This document shows, piece after piece, positions 43,442 to 51,817 of a stretch of DNA of 64,000 bases (its first letter is position 1; the number at the start of each line of letters is the position of its first letter). A program made the translations under genes and the position numbers. The notes beneath the pieces are model-generated. The model ran no database searches, was not told the DNA's origin, and saw only the letters and a program-made list of their open reading frames with translations. This stretch comes from Reichenbachiella agarivorans (GTDB lineage Bacteria; Bacteroidota; Bacteroidia; Cytophagales; Cyclobacteriaceae), in assembly GCF_025502585.1 (NCBI RefSeq), contig NZ_CP106679.1:1593001-1657000 (forward strand), read 5' to 3'.

Positions 43442-43474
43442 CTATTTGTCCACTTTTTTGTTGCAAGTCCACTT

Positions 43475-43500
43475 TCGAACAAACAACAGCAGACTTTCAC
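43475..43500 (+). repeat. 22-bp tandem array, right part after the IS3 element
   Basis: The end of unit 8 and unit 9 (CAACAGCAGACTTTCACACAA) continue the array after the insertion. The first bases of repeat F, CGACACTACGTTTTGGAGTA, have the same length and spacing, so F may have seeded the array. Confidence 0.75.
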
Positions 43501-43713
43501 ACAAACGACACTACGTTTTGGAGTAAATCTGCGCAGGTTTTTGGAGACAAGTAAAATGGCCTTTGAAATGGGTATAGGGGTAGTTTGGGATAGTTAATAT
43601 TCACCACAAGAATTTTTGTTCAGCTAGACCTAGCGCCTGTCACGCTGAGGTTCTCTCCTTGTCACTCTGAGGCTCTCGAAGAGTAGACAAGCCGTACCGA
43701 AGCATCAGCACTT
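43501..43713 (+). repeat. Repeat F copy 2 plus a truncated R copy 3
   Basis: 43501-43637 matches F copy 1 with a small insertion (TGGGATAGTTAA). 43638-43713 matches the first 75 or so bases of R, after which similarity stops. No gene lies between here and the dehydrogenase gene ending at 43759. Confidence 0.78.
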
Positions 43714-43758
43714 CCTGTCTACTCTGGTTAGAAAGCACTTTTGGGAATTGAACTCAGC

Positions 43759-44919
43759 TCAATAGGACATTTCCAGGATCTTTTCAGCTACTTGTGGTGT
43801 GATGTCACCATGTTCTCCGAGTTTGGATAGACCATGATCCTGGAGGCTTTGCGCAGCTTTGGCAGCAAATCCTTGATAGTCGTCGGTATAGTCTCTTAGC
43901 CTGGTTTTGATGCCCAAGGATTGGTAAAAGGTCTCTGTTTTTTTGATTGCAGCTTTGGCTTTTTCTTCTACTGTACCTGTGCTGATGCCCCAGATACGTT
44001 CGGCATATTGTGCCAATTTTTCTTTCTTCTTGTCAAACTGATGATGGTAGGCATTGGGCAATACGATAGCCAATGTCCGGGCATGGTCTACGCCATAGTG
44101 GGCGGTGATTTCGTGAGCGATCATGTGTACACTCCAATCGGTTGGTACCCCTTTTTGAATCAGGCCATTGAGTGCCAGGGTACAGCACCACATGAAGTTG
44201 GCGGCTACTTCGTAGTTGCTGGGGTCTTTCATGATGCGTGGAGCTACTTCTATCAAAGTCTGCATGATGGATTCAGAAAAGCGATCTTGTAGATGTGCCT
44301 CAGTAGGGTAGGTCATATACTGCTCCAAGACATGTGTGTAGGCATCTGCCACGCCATTGGCGAGTTGTCTCTCAGGGATGGATGCCACGACTGATGGATC
44401 ACAGATGGAAAACTGTGGAAACAAGCCAGGTCCTCCCATGGCTAATTTTTCGTTGGTTTCTGCTCGGCTGACAACTGCTCCGCTGTTCATTTCACTCCCT
44501 GTGGCGGGTAGTGTGAGGATGGTTCCAAATGGCATGCCTTTGACTGTACGAATCCTGTTGGCCAAAATATCCCATGGAGAGTCTCCCTCATACATGGCAG
44601 CGGAGGACAAGAATTTGGTGCCATCTATGACGGATCCACCACCTACTGCGAGTAGGAAATCAATTTTCTCAGATTGAATCACTTCCAGTGCTTTCAACAA
44701 CGTGCTGTATTGAGGGTTGGCTTCTATACCTGCAAACTCGATGACTTCAAAACCTTTTAGCGCAGCAATGGTCTGATCATATACGCCATTGCTTTTGATA
44801 CTGCCACCACCATAGATCACGAGGACTTTGCTGCCTGCGGGAATGAGCGTGCTGATTTTGGTGATTTGGCCTTTGCCAAAGATGAGATTGGTGGGATTGT
44901 ATAATTCAAAATTCTTCAT
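43759..44919 (-). CDS. Iron-containing alcohol/aldehyde dehydrogenase (YqhD/BdhA-like)
   Basis: The 386-residue group III alcohol dehydrogenase has the NAD(P)-binding AVGGGSVIDGTKF and PATGSEMN motifs. The metal ligands lie in GVADAYTHVLEQY and in HMIAHEITAHYGVDHARTLA. The N-terminus FELYNPTNLIFGKGQ is that of YqhD/butanol-dehydrogenase proteins, which reduce aldehydes with NADPH in the cytoplasm. It stands alone, bordered by the repeat island downstream. A perfect 14-base palindrome lies 22 bases before its start. Confidence 0.92.
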   Translation of the reverse strand: MKNFELYNPTNLIFGKGQITKISTLIPAGSKVLVIYGGGSIKSNGVYDQTIAALKGFEVIEFAGIEANPQYSTLLKALEVIQSEKIDFLLAVGGGSVIDGTKFLSSAAMYEGDSPWDILANRIRTVKGMPFGTILTLPATGSEMNSGAVVSRAETNEKLAMGGPGLFPQFSICDPSVVASIPERQLANGVADAYTHVLEQYMTYPTEAHLQDRFSESIMQTLIEVAPRIMKDPSNYEVAANFMWCCTLALNGLIQKGVPTDWSVHMIAHEITAHYGVDHARTLAIVLPNAYHHQFDKKKEKLAQYAERIWGISTGTVEEKAKAAIKKTETFYQSLGIKTRLRDYTDDYQGFAAKAAQSLQDHGLSKLGEHGDITPQVAEKILEMSY

Positions 44920-44940
44920 TTTGCTTTTTTATTGTTAGTC

Positions 44941-44954
44941 AGTTCAACTGAACT
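44941..44954. promoter_or_regulatory. Palindrome upstream of the alcohol dehydrogenase, possible operator
   Basis: AGTTCA-AC-TGAACT is a perfect inverted repeat just upstream of the minus-strand start at 44919. It could bind a dimeric regulator; none is encoded nearby. Confidence 0.35.
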
Positions 44955-44995
44955 CGTTTCCTAAAGGTTTTGGTGTTTGCAGGGTCTGGAAAAAG

Positions 44996-45027
44996 AAAAG
45001 CCCTAATCTGTAGAGATTGGGGCTTTT
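44996..45027. terminator. Strong intrinsic terminator
   Basis: A 13-base stem (AAAAGCCCTAATC / GATTGGGGCTTTT, one G-T pair) closes a 6-base loop, with T-runs on both strands. It lies 25 bases after the minus-strand gene that stops at 45052, which it most likely terminates. Confidence 0.85.
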
Positions 45028-45051
45028 CTTTTCTTTATATGAAGACAAACA

Positions 45052-45660
45052 TTAGAATGCCTCTTTTGCTACTGTCTTGCCAAGAGTTTTCCCTGTTTTG
45101 GCAAATGCCTCTGCGATTCTATATGATGAGTCAAAGTCATAACCCATCGCGTCTTGTCCAGGAGCCATACTCATATCAACAACAGCAACTTCTTTACCAT
45201 CTACTGTAAAAGTAGCCGTGGTACTCAAATAAGCTGGTTTTCTTTGTACGCCTACATTATAGCCAGGATCTAAATAATAGACATTAAGAGTAATGGTACA
45301 AGTAGCATCTGCATTATCTCTACTTGCAGTTACTCCATTGCCAGACAATACGTCATTGAAGAGTTCTTCGAACTTATCGAAGAATTTGCCGCCTTCTTTG
45401 TTTTCTTGCCATTTTGCTGCCCATGCGTCACCTGTACCCGCCTCTTTCTTATTCTTTTTTTCTATGTTTTCTGCAACATAATCTGCTTCAGATTTTTTCC
45501 CAAGTTTCAAATTATCATCATAGGTATATACCATGTTGAAAGATTTGTTTCCGGCTACATCTTTTAATTTTCCGGAAGTGACTTTGAGTTTTTGTGCCTG
45601 CGTACCCAACGCAAACAAGACAAGTACTGCAACGAGTACTGGCTTAAGGTTAAAATTCAT
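45052..45660 (-). CDS. Secreted protein of unknown function
   Basis: The 202-residue protein has a signal peptide (FNLKPVLVAVLVLFALGTQAQ). The mature part starts KLKVTSGKLKDVAGNKSFN and has a Lys/Glu-rich middle and a beta-rich end with STTATFTVDGKEVAVVDMSM. I do not recognise a family; small periplasmic or lipoprotein-like proteins of this kind are common in Bacteroidota. It is a single gene with its own terminator and an 11-base inverted repeat across the likely promoter. Confidence 0.75.
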   Translation of the reverse strand: MNFNLKPVLVAVLVLFALGTQAQKLKVTSGKLKDVAGNKSFNMVYTYDDNLKLGKKSEADYVAENIEKKNKKEAGTGDAWAAKWQENKEGGKFFDKFEELFNDVLSGNGVTASRDNADATCTITLNVYYLDPGYNVGVQRKPAYLSTTATFTVDGKEVAVVDMSMAPGQDAMGYDFDSSYRIAEAFAKTGKTLGKTVAKEAF

Positions 45661-45680
45661 AATATCGGTTCTTTAGTTTT

Positions 45681-45719
45681 ATTGATTATTCAAATTACAA
45701 ATGTTTTCGAATAATCAAT
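45681..45719. promoter_or_regulatory. Inverted repeat over the promoter region of the secreted-protein gene
   Basis: ATTGATTATTC (45681-45691) and GAATAATCAAT (45709-45719) are perfect 11-base arms 17 bases apart. On the minus strand the space between holds TAATTTG, close to the Bacteroidota -7 motif. The start codon is about 20 bases away, so it may be an operator. Confidence 0.45.
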
Positions 45720-45793
45720 AAAGAATGCTCCCTTTTTATCCATATGAAATAAGAGCAATAGGTTGATGGATATGAAGGTCAATGAGGAGAACA

Positions 45794-45837
45794 TTTCACT
45801 ACAAGTAGCTATCGCTTTCACTACAGGTAGCGATTGA
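45794..45837 (+). repeat. Two 22-bp direct repeats upstream of the heme operon
   Basis: TTTCACTACAAGTAGCTATC and TTTCACTACAGGTAGCGATT start exactly 22 bases apart, 52-95 bases before the receptor start. This could be a regulator-binding pair or a chance duplication. Confidence 0.45.
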
Positions 45838-45869
45838 TACAGTCCAAATATGCTCGCACTTTTGCATTG

Positions 45870-45886
45870 TTTAGAATTAATCTAAA
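45870..45886. promoter_or_regulatory. Near-perfect palindrome at the start of the heme operon, possible Fur-like operator
   Basis: TTTAGAATTAATCTAAA is a 17-base near-palindrome ending 2 bases before the receptor ATG. The position suits repression by a metal- or heme-sensing dimer; identity with a Fur box is only a guess. Confidence 0.4.
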
Positions 45887-45888
45887 TA

Positions 45889-48249
45889 ATGGAAGAGACA
45901 GTATTGAACAAACTCACGATTATAACCCTGATGTTTTTGCTTTGTAGAGGAGCAGCACTTGGACAGGATCTGGAATTCCAGTTTCTGGATCACGAAAGCC
46001 ATGAGCCCATCGTTGGGATGGTAGTGCTGCTCCGATCTACTGCCACTGAGCAACTGAGTCAGGGGGTCACAGACCTAGAGGGTATCTACAGGACACAAAT
46101 GCCCTGGCCTGTGGAGATAGAGACAAAGCACCTCAGTTATGAGCCTCATCACCAGACGATTGCATCAGGTCATCGGCATGTATTTCATGTCCGAGCCAAT
46201 GCTACTGTGATGGAAGATGTCACAGTGACCTCAGACCCTTATCAAAACTATTCTACCAACAAGGATTTGTTTGTAGTGGAAGAGATGAGCAGACAGATGA
46301 TCGATCAACTGGGTGGCAATGATCTCGGTGACTTGCTCAACTTCAACGCTAACATCTCTGTCACTCCAGATGCGGGTACGGGGCGATCTACCGTCAGTAT
46401 GTTTGGTCTGAGTGGGGAATATGTCAAAATACTCTTAGACAATGTGCCCATCGTGAGTGACAATGGGGTGGGCAATGATATCGACATCACACAAATCAAT
46501 CTGGACAATGTAGAAAGAATAGAAGTGGTAGAAGGGTCGATGGGCGTCATGTATGGATCGAATGCCGTAGCGGGCATCATCAACATCATTACCAAAAAGG
46601 ACTTGAACGAAAGGCTCATCGTCAAAGCGTCTGTCCAAGAAGAAACAGTGGGCGGTGAGTACAACTGGTCTGATGAGGGGCGACACATCCAGCGCGTGAG
46701 TATTGCTGGCAGGGTCAATGATAAATTGAGCCTTTTGGCCTATGCCAATCACAACGATTTCAAAGGATTCAAAAATGATCAGAGGGGAAAAAATTACTAC
46801 GGAGACGAGGGTGTCAGAGGGTACGAGTGGAATCCCAAAGAGCAGTTCAACCTCAATGGAACTCTTCGTTTTGCCATTTCTCCAGCTACGGCATTGAGTT
46901 ACAAATTTGCCTTCTATGACGAGGAGTTGGTTATTTATGACACGACTCTCATAGGCGGAGTGGGTGTAGATGGATTGCCCGAATACAAAGCCAAGGATCA
47001 AAGTTTCATGACCAAGCGTCAAGTGCATGGTTTGACTTTTGATCAACGCTTTGGTGAGGTTCCTCTCACGGTTTTTGTTTCCTATCAAAACCAAACTCGA
47101 TACAACGAGCAATACACCTATGACCTGGAAAATCAAATCAAGGTCAGTACAACAGGGCTGACCAAGAATCAATCCAGCGAACTTATTTACTCAAAAGGGG
47201 TGGTTAGCAACCTTTTTCCAACGAGAGGCTGGCTCAGCCTGACGACTGGATATGAGCTCGACTATCAAAGTGGCTATGATGCGATTGCCAGTGGTGCCTA
47301 CTCTAGCAAGGTCTCCGAGCAAAGTCTCAGAAATACGGATTTCTTTTTGCAAAGTGATTTCAACATGGGTACAAATTGGAAGGTATCACCTGGTGTCAGA
47401 ATCAACAACAATTCAGTTTATGACAATCACCTGATTTGGTCGCTATCAAGCGTGCTTAAGCTCCCCGCCAATGTGGAAACTCAATTGGTAATAGGGTCAG
47501 CTTACAAAACACCGAACTACACACAACTTTTCATGTATTTCGTAGATGCCAATCATGACGTGACGGGCAACGCTGACCTAGACCCAGAGGATGGCATCTC
47601 CATTTTGCTCAACCTGAGTAAAAAGGGTAAAATGGGTTTGGTGACTTTCAAAAGCGAACTGAAAGGCTACCATTTCAACATCAAAGACAAGATTGATCTG
47701 GCCCTCGTCACAGATTCTGATCCCAACACAAGCGCAGACATCCAGCGATCCACCTATCTGAATATCAACCAATATCAGACGCTGGGTATATCGACTAACA
47801 ATCATATACAGATCAAGAACTTGTCTGTTCAACTAGGAGCGGCTTATACGGGCGTCAGACAATCGATCCAATCAGAAGAAACAGATGAGGACTACCTCTT
47901 TACGCTCACTGGTACAGGACAAGTCGCATATCAATTGCCCAAGCAGGGCATAAGCATGGCGTTGAATTTCAAATACAATGGGCCAAATGAGCGATATGAT
48001 CAGAATGATGATGGAATCAACAAAGTAATTTTGGACTCCTTTTCTTTTCTGGATGCCAGTGTTCAAAAGCATTTTTTTGACTGCTCTCTGGAAGTCAAAC
48101 TCGGTGCAAGAAACTTGCTGGACGTAGTCTCTGTCAATGCCTCAGGATCATCCTCTGGAGGATTTCATGATAGCTCTGCACCGACCAGCCAGCTCTTTGC
48201 CTATGGCAGATCGTATTTCATCAACCTCGCCTACACCTTCAAAAAGTAA
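45889..48249 (+). CDS. TonB-dependent outer-membrane receptor, probable heme receptor
   Basis: The 786-residue protein has a signal peptide (LTIITLMFLLCRGAALGQ), a carboxypeptidase-like beta-sandwich (about 30-105), then a plug domain. The plug carries NDLGDLLNFNANISVTPDAG, VKILLDNVPIVSDNG and VERIEVVEGSMGVMYGSNAVAGIINIITKK. A barrel with a C-terminal aromatic strand (FINLAYTFKK) follows. The HmuY-like lipoprotein 30 bases downstream points to heme as the substrate, as in the HmuR/HmuY pair of Porphyromonas. Uptake needs TonB-ExbBD from elsewhere. Confidence 0.9.
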   Translation: MEETVLNKLTIITLMFLLCRGAALGQDLEFQFLDHESHEPIVGMVVLLRSTATEQLSQGVTDLEGIYRTQMPWPVEIETKHLSYEPHHQTIASGHRHVFHVRANATVMEDVTVTSDPYQNYSTNKDLFVVEEMSRQMIDQLGGNDLGDLLNFNANISVTPDAGTGRSTVSMFGLSGEYVKILLDNVPIVSDNGVGNDIDITQINLDNVERIEVVEGSMGVMYGSNAVAGIINIITKKDLNERLIVKASVQEETVGGEYNWSDEGRHIQRVSIAGRVNDKLSLLAYANHNDFKGFKNDQRGKNYYGDEGVRGYEWNPKEQFNLNGTLRFAISPATALSYKFAFYDEELVIYDTTLIGGVGVDGLPEYKAKDQSFMTKRQVHGLTFDQRFGEVPLTVFVSYQNQTRYNEQYTYDLENQIKVSTTGLTKNQSSELIYSKGVVSNLFPTRGWLSLTTGYELDYQSGYDAIASGAYSSKVSEQSLRNTDFFLQSDFNMGTNWKVSPGVRINNNSVYDNHLIWSLSSVLKLPANVETQLVIGSAYKTPNYTQLFMYFVDANHDVTGNADLDPEDGISILLNLSKKGKMGLVTFKSELKGYHFNIKDKIDLALVTDSDPNTSADIQRSTYLNINQYQTLGISTNNHIQIKNLSVQLGAAYTGVRQSIQSEETDEDYLFTLTGTGQVAYQLPKQGISMALNFKYNGPNERYDQNDDGINKVILDSFSFLDASVQKHFFDCSLEVKLGARNLLDVVSVNASGSSSGGFHDSSAPTSQLFAYGRSYFINLAYTFKK

Positions 48250-48279
48250 GAATTTAATCACTCACAAATCAATAAAATA

Positions 48280-49746
48280 ATGTTAACTAAAATCACATAT
48301 AAAACACTTTCCATCCTAGCCGTACTCTCGATCCTCTTCAGTGCATGTAGCACCGACGAGGGCGTGGAGAGAATATTCGAGGCTGCTTTTCAGACCAACA
48401 GCCTGGGACTCGGTGCTGCCGATGAGAGTAAAGACATAGTCGTCAATTTTTCGATCCCTACGATTCAAGAAACAACCGTGACGATCGAGGTGACCGAAAA
48501 TGGAGTTAGCTACGGTTCGGATTACGAAACTGAGCCTGTAGCGAGCGAGGGAACGATCACTGTCACAGTACCTGCAGGAGCAACGAGTGCTCAAATCACA
48601 GTGACACGATTGGTGGATTTCTTGCCAGCGGGCAACTCTATCGACCTTACATTGGCTTCTATTGCTGGAGAAGAATCTCCTGAGATCGTGGGCAATGCCA
48701 AAGTTTCGATTCTCTTCGAGGAGGTAGTGTCTACAGGAGGAACGATCGATTTGCTCACCGGTGGGTCCAACATGCCCAACCAGTGCTACATCGACTTGAG
48801 CAACTATACCCAGACGGCGGTCAGAAGAGACACTTGGGAGTTGGCCTTTTATTCAGGAGCTGAGAACAAGGTGTTCTTGAATGCTGCCTTGCTGGTATCA
48901 GCGGCTGAGTTGGTAGAATCTACAGACATAGATGCGGTCAATTCTGAAACTGTATTTGCGACAGCTCTGGAATTGTCTTCGTATGGTCAACCTGTCACAG
49001 TCAACAATGTGTCAGAGTTGAAACCAGGGATTCCGGTCGGATACTACATGTATGGCAACTACACAGACAACAAGGCTGGTACTGAGACAGCGATCAAAGC
49101 AATCTCCGCGACAGATGCTGAAAACAAAGTCTACATCGTATCCCTCGGTTACAGCATACCGGAGGAATCTGAAGGTTCATTGAAAACTACTGAGGATGAA
49201 AGAGGACTTTACAAAATAAGAGTACTCCTAGATGGTGAAAACTACAAGCTGCAATATGCCGAACTAGATGCTACTACTCATCAAGAAGTGACCATCAGCA
49301 AAGATGCCAGCAACAACCATGTTTTCTTCAGCTTGGTCGATGAAAAAACAGTCGTAGTAGAGCCAGCCAAATCATCTTGGGATATCAACTTCTCAGGCGT
49401 GTTTTCATACTTCGAAGGGGGCTTTGGTTTGACTTACTCTGATTATGCCTTGCATAACACACTAGGAGGCACGGGTCTGTATCAGGTACTCAATGCAAGC
49501 GATGTGCCGTCTTATGATGATTTTACCTTGGCAGATGTAGAGGAGATGGCTTTCGTTTATGACAACAGAGCTGTCATAGGCAGCGACTGGAGAAACTCAG
49601 GGTACAACTCGCCAGCTACGCTCAAAGACGATAGATACTATGTAGTCAAAGACGTAGAAGGGAACTACTTCAAATTGAAATTTACGAGGTTGTCTAGTGA
49701 AACAGGTGTTCGTGGACATTCACAGTTTGTGTACGAACTCCTTTAA
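48280..49746 (+). CDS. HmuY-family heme-binding lipoprotein
   Basis: The 488-residue protein has a lipoprotein signal with Cys23 (LSILFSACS). An N-terminal Ig-like half (about 40-160) precedes the HmuY domain. That domain shows RDTWELAFYSG, SSWDINFSGVFSYF and the C-terminal DRYYVVKDVEGNYFKLKFTR with RGHSQFVYELL. HmuY proteins take heme from host or environmental proteins and hand it to the TonB receptor. At almost twice the length of Porphyromonas HmuY, the extra N-terminal half is probably a spacer. Confidence 0.88.
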   Translation: MLTKITYKTLSILAVLSILFSACSTDEGVERIFEAAFQTNSLGLGAADESKDIVVNFSIPTIQETTVTIEVTENGVSYGSDYETEPVASEGTITVTVPAGATSAQITVTRLVDFLPAGNSIDLTLASIAGEESPEIVGNAKVSILFEEVVSTGGTIDLLTGGSNMPNQCYIDLSNYTQTAVRRDTWELAFYSGAENKVFLNAALLVSAAELVESTDIDAVNSETVFATALELSSYGQPVTVNNVSELKPGIPVGYYMYGNYTDNKAGTETAIKAISATDAENKVYIVSLGYSIPEESEGSLKTTEDERGLYKIRVLLDGENYKLQYAELDATTHQEVTISKDASNNHVFFSLVDEKTVVVEPAKSSWDINFSGVFSYFEGGFGLTYSDYALHNTLGGTGLYQVLNASDVPSYDDFTLADVEEMAFVYDNRAVIGSDWRNSGYNSPATLKDDRYYVVKDVEGNYFKLKFTRLSSETGVRGHSQFVYELL

Positions 49747-49757
49747 ATCCAGTAGCC

Positions 49758-50189
49758 TTGAAAGAGATCATCATTGTAATAATCAGAATAGCACTAGGCG
49801 CGTTGCTTGTGTATGGAGGAGTCAACAAGTTCATCCCCAAAGCACCGAGACCTAGCAGCACAGAGGTCAGCACGGAGGTGCCGGATCATGTGATTCATAT
49901 CAAAGCTTTTATAGGTGGATTGAAGCAAAGCGGATATTTCTGGCCCTTCTTGGGCATCGCAGAGATTGTCTGTGGATTGCTACTCATCAGCCAAGTATTG
50001 TCCCTAATGGGTGCCGTGATGACGGTACCCATTACACTCAATATTTTCCTGTTTCACCTTTTCCTTGAACCACACGATTTGCCAGAGTTATTGCTCACAG
50101 GGCTGTGTCTGGCTGCCAACATAAGTCTATTGGCTTATGATTACCACAGATTGAAATGGATTTTTATACCAAATACAATAAAACTATGA
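49758..50189 (+). CDS. DoxX-like four-helix membrane protein
   Basis: The 143-residue protein has four hydrophobic helices (IIIVIIRIALGALLVYGGVN, YFWPFLGIAEIVCGLLLIS, MGAVMTVPITLNIFLFHLFL, LLTGLCLAANISLLA). It resembles the DoxX family of small inner-membrane proteins. The start is TTG 49758, 11 bases after the hmuY stop; no suitable ATG is present. It overlaps the next gene by 4 bases (ATGA), so it is part of the heme operon. Its role there is unknown. Confidence 0.8.
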   Translation: MKEIIIVIIRIALGALLVYGGVNKFIPKAPRPSSTEVSTEVPDHVIHIKAFIGGLKQSGYFWPFLGIAEIVCGLLLISQVLSLMGAVMTVPITLNIFLFHLFLEPHDLPELLLTGLCLAANISLLAYDYHRLKWIFIPNTIKL

Positions 50190-51121
50190 AGCAAATAATA
50201 GGACTCCTGCTGGCACTGATCACGGTCTCTGCCACGGCTCAAAACAAGAAAAAACAAGACATAGAGGCGATCAATGCCATGTGTGGTTGCTACGAAGTAG
50301 TATTCAACTTTGCGGAGACTTTCTCTCCCAACAAGGAATACAAGTTCTATGACAACTACAAAACTGGCGCATTGGAGTATGTCATCCCTGTAGAGAATGG
50401 CAAAGACAAAATCGTCTTGCAGCATCTCTTGGTGATAGGCGATACCATGATCATCAAGCACTGGAGACAGGATTGGCTCTACGAAAACACAGATCTGTAT
50501 GAGTATGACAAAAATAGCACTTGGAAGTACACCAGCCTCGCTCCTAAATCTGTGACAGGCCAGTGGACTCAAAAAGTCTACCAGGTAGATGACAGCCCGA
50601 GATATGAAGGTTCTGCGACTTGGGTACACTACGATGGCAAGCACTATTGGGAAAACACCGCCGATGCACCGCTGCCTCGTCGTGACCATACCAAAAGGAG
50701 TGATTACAATGTCATGGTGCGTACCAACAGACAGGAGATCACTAGCTATGGCTGGCTACATGAGCAGGACAATGACAAAGTCCAGCGCGAGGACGATGGC
50801 GAAACACTCATCGCACAAGAAAAGGGCTGGAACACCTACACCAAAGTAGAGGATAGCAAATGTCAGGTAGCCCAGCAGTGGTGGAACAGCAACCAGGTCT
50901 ATTGGGCAGATGTGCGTACTGTATGGGACGAGCTATTTGCTACCAAGAAGGACATCGCACTCAACATGAAAGTGGGCGATCAGGTATTGTTTTCTCGGTT
51001 GTTTGGATTGGAAAAAGAAATGATGGCTGCTGATGTCTATGATTCGGAATTGGCCAAGACCAAAATCCGTGAGGCCATACAATTGCACCTCAAAAGCGAT
51101 CAGCTACTGAGCGCGAGATAA
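50186..51121 (+). CDS. Secreted DUF6607-like protein of the heme operon
   Basis: From ATG 50186 the protein has 311 residues and a signal peptide (KQIIGLLLALITVSATAQ). An earlier ATG at 50156 lies inside the DoxX gene and is less likely. The mature part begins NKKKQDIEAINAMCGCYEVV and is rich in Trp and charged residues (WLYENTDLYEYD, WTQKVYQVDDSPRYEG, WGxx-type strands). I recall this pattern as DUF6607, a family of unknown function; recognition is from memory only. Translation is coupled to the DoxX gene by ATGA. A role in heme handling is inferred from the operon. Confidence 0.78.
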   Translation: MKQIIGLLLALITVSATAQNKKKQDIEAINAMCGCYEVVFNFAETFSPNKEYKFYDNYKTGALEYVIPVENGKDKIVLQHLLVIGDTMIIKHWRQDWLYENTDLYEYDKNSTWKYTSLAPKSVTGQWTQKVYQVDDSPRYEGSATWVHYDGKHYWENTADAPLPRRDHTKRSDYNVMVRTNRQEITSYGWLHEQDNDKVQREDDGETLIAQEKGWNTYTKVEDSKCQVAQQWWNSNQVYWADVRTVWDELFATKKDIALNMKVGDQVLFSRLFGLEKEMMAADVYDSELAKTKIREAIQLHLKSDQLLSAR

Positions 51122-51187
51122 ATAATCGAAGCAAAAATAGGTTCTACCATAAATCAAAAAAACCACTTCTTCCCAAGGAGATTATTT

Positions 51188-51359
51188 CCCCCTTTGGAGG
51201 GGGTGGGGGGAGGAATTATCGAGGTTTGTAAACCCTTGCTGAATCAAATGGCTCTTATTGAATAAGCGTAGAACATATAATATTACTGTCATTTCGATCG
51301 GTAGGAAGAAACTTAGTTGCTTTCTGAGACATCGTATTAAGGTTTCTCCTACCATCGAA
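51188..51359. repeat. Intergenic palindromic repeats after the heme operon
   Basis: The gap 51122-51398 holds two REP-like palindromes and no sure gene. One is CCCCC-TTTGGA-GGGGG at 51188-51203. The other is an inverted pair, TTCGATCGGTAGGAAGAAAC at 51293-51312 and GTTTCTCCTACCATCGAA at 51342-51359. Similar TTTCGA...TCGAA palindromes are widespread between Bacteroidota genes (recollection). Confidence 0.6.
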
Positions 51360-51398
51360 TTGATGAATTACTTTTTCACTTTCAACTCCTATCCAACT

Positions 51399-51719
51399 AT
51401 GAGTAAATGCAAAGCCGTAGCACTAGTAGAAGGAGCCAACTATTGCATCAGTCGCTGTACGGGCTGTGGTAGATTTGGCATCTATTACAAAAACGTCCTC
51501 ATTGGATTCAGTCAGCGAGATTTCATGAATTTTAGCAAGCGCTATTGTGAGATAGAGTTCCATGATCACGTGATGCTCTTTCCAGACATGGTGGAGCGGG
51601 TTCTGATCAAAACGCCTCACCCTGAGATCCAGCTCAATCTCGATTATCATGAGTTTGAGGAGCTCGGGGATATCCTACAGCAGTGTGGATTGATCCTGGA
51701 GGCGAGGGCATTGGTATAG
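51399..51719 (+). CDS. Small conserved-looking protein with a CxxC motif
   Basis: The 106-residue protein starts MSKCKAVALVEGANYCISRCTGCGRFGIYYKN. The cysteines in CISRCTGCG could bind a metal. The rest has FSQRDFMNFSKRY and an acidic C-terminal helix (YHEFEELGDILQQCG). The frame is open further up, to TTG 51258, but that part runs through a palindromic repeat, so I chose ATG 51399; ATG 51363 is possible. No signal peptide. I do not recognise the family with confidence. Confidence 0.62.
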   Translation: MSKCKAVALVEGANYCISRCTGCGRFGIYYKNVLIGFSQRDFMNFSKRYCEIEFHDHVMLFPDMVERVLIKTPHPEIQLNLDYHEFEELGDILQQCGLILEARALV

Positions 51720-51752
51720 TGGTGGTGGAGGTTGATAGATTTGTAACTTAGG

Positions 51753-51786
51753 TTGTGTACAGAGACCAACCAACTTCCTATCTTTG
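51753..51786 (+). promoter_or_regulatory. Bacteroidota-type promoter of the osmC gene
   Basis: TATCTTTG at 51779-51786 is an exact TAnnTTTG -7 box. TTGTG at 51753-51757 is a plausible but slightly distant upstream element. The ATG lies 31 bases after the -7 box. Confidence 0.6.
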
Positions 51787-51817
51787 CCGTATCATTTTTG
51801 ACAAATAGATCACAGAC

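Larger units (their letters stand above)
42210..43471 (+). mobile_element. Complete IS3-family insertion sequence
   Basis: The 1262-base element has imperfect 36-base inverted ends. Left: TGAACTTGCTACA ... AGTTAAGC, 42210-42245. Right: GCTTAACT ... TTGCAAGTCCA, 43436-43471. A 3-base target duplication CTT flanks it (42207-42209 and 43472-43474). It carries orfA and orfB with a slippery A AAA AAG at 42530-42536. Removing the element and one CTT rejoins a perfect 22-base repeat unit, which confirms the boundaries. Confidence 0.92.

Noticed and set aside
46435-47172. Minus-strand open frame of 245 codons inside the TonB receptor gene
   Set aside because: It is a shadow of the receptor's codons; no motif, no start context, and full overlap with a well-supported gene.
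51258-51398. N-terminal extension of the small CxxC protein from TTG 51258
   Set aside because: This part covers a REP-like palindrome and has no protein character. The motif-bearing part starts cleanly at 51399.
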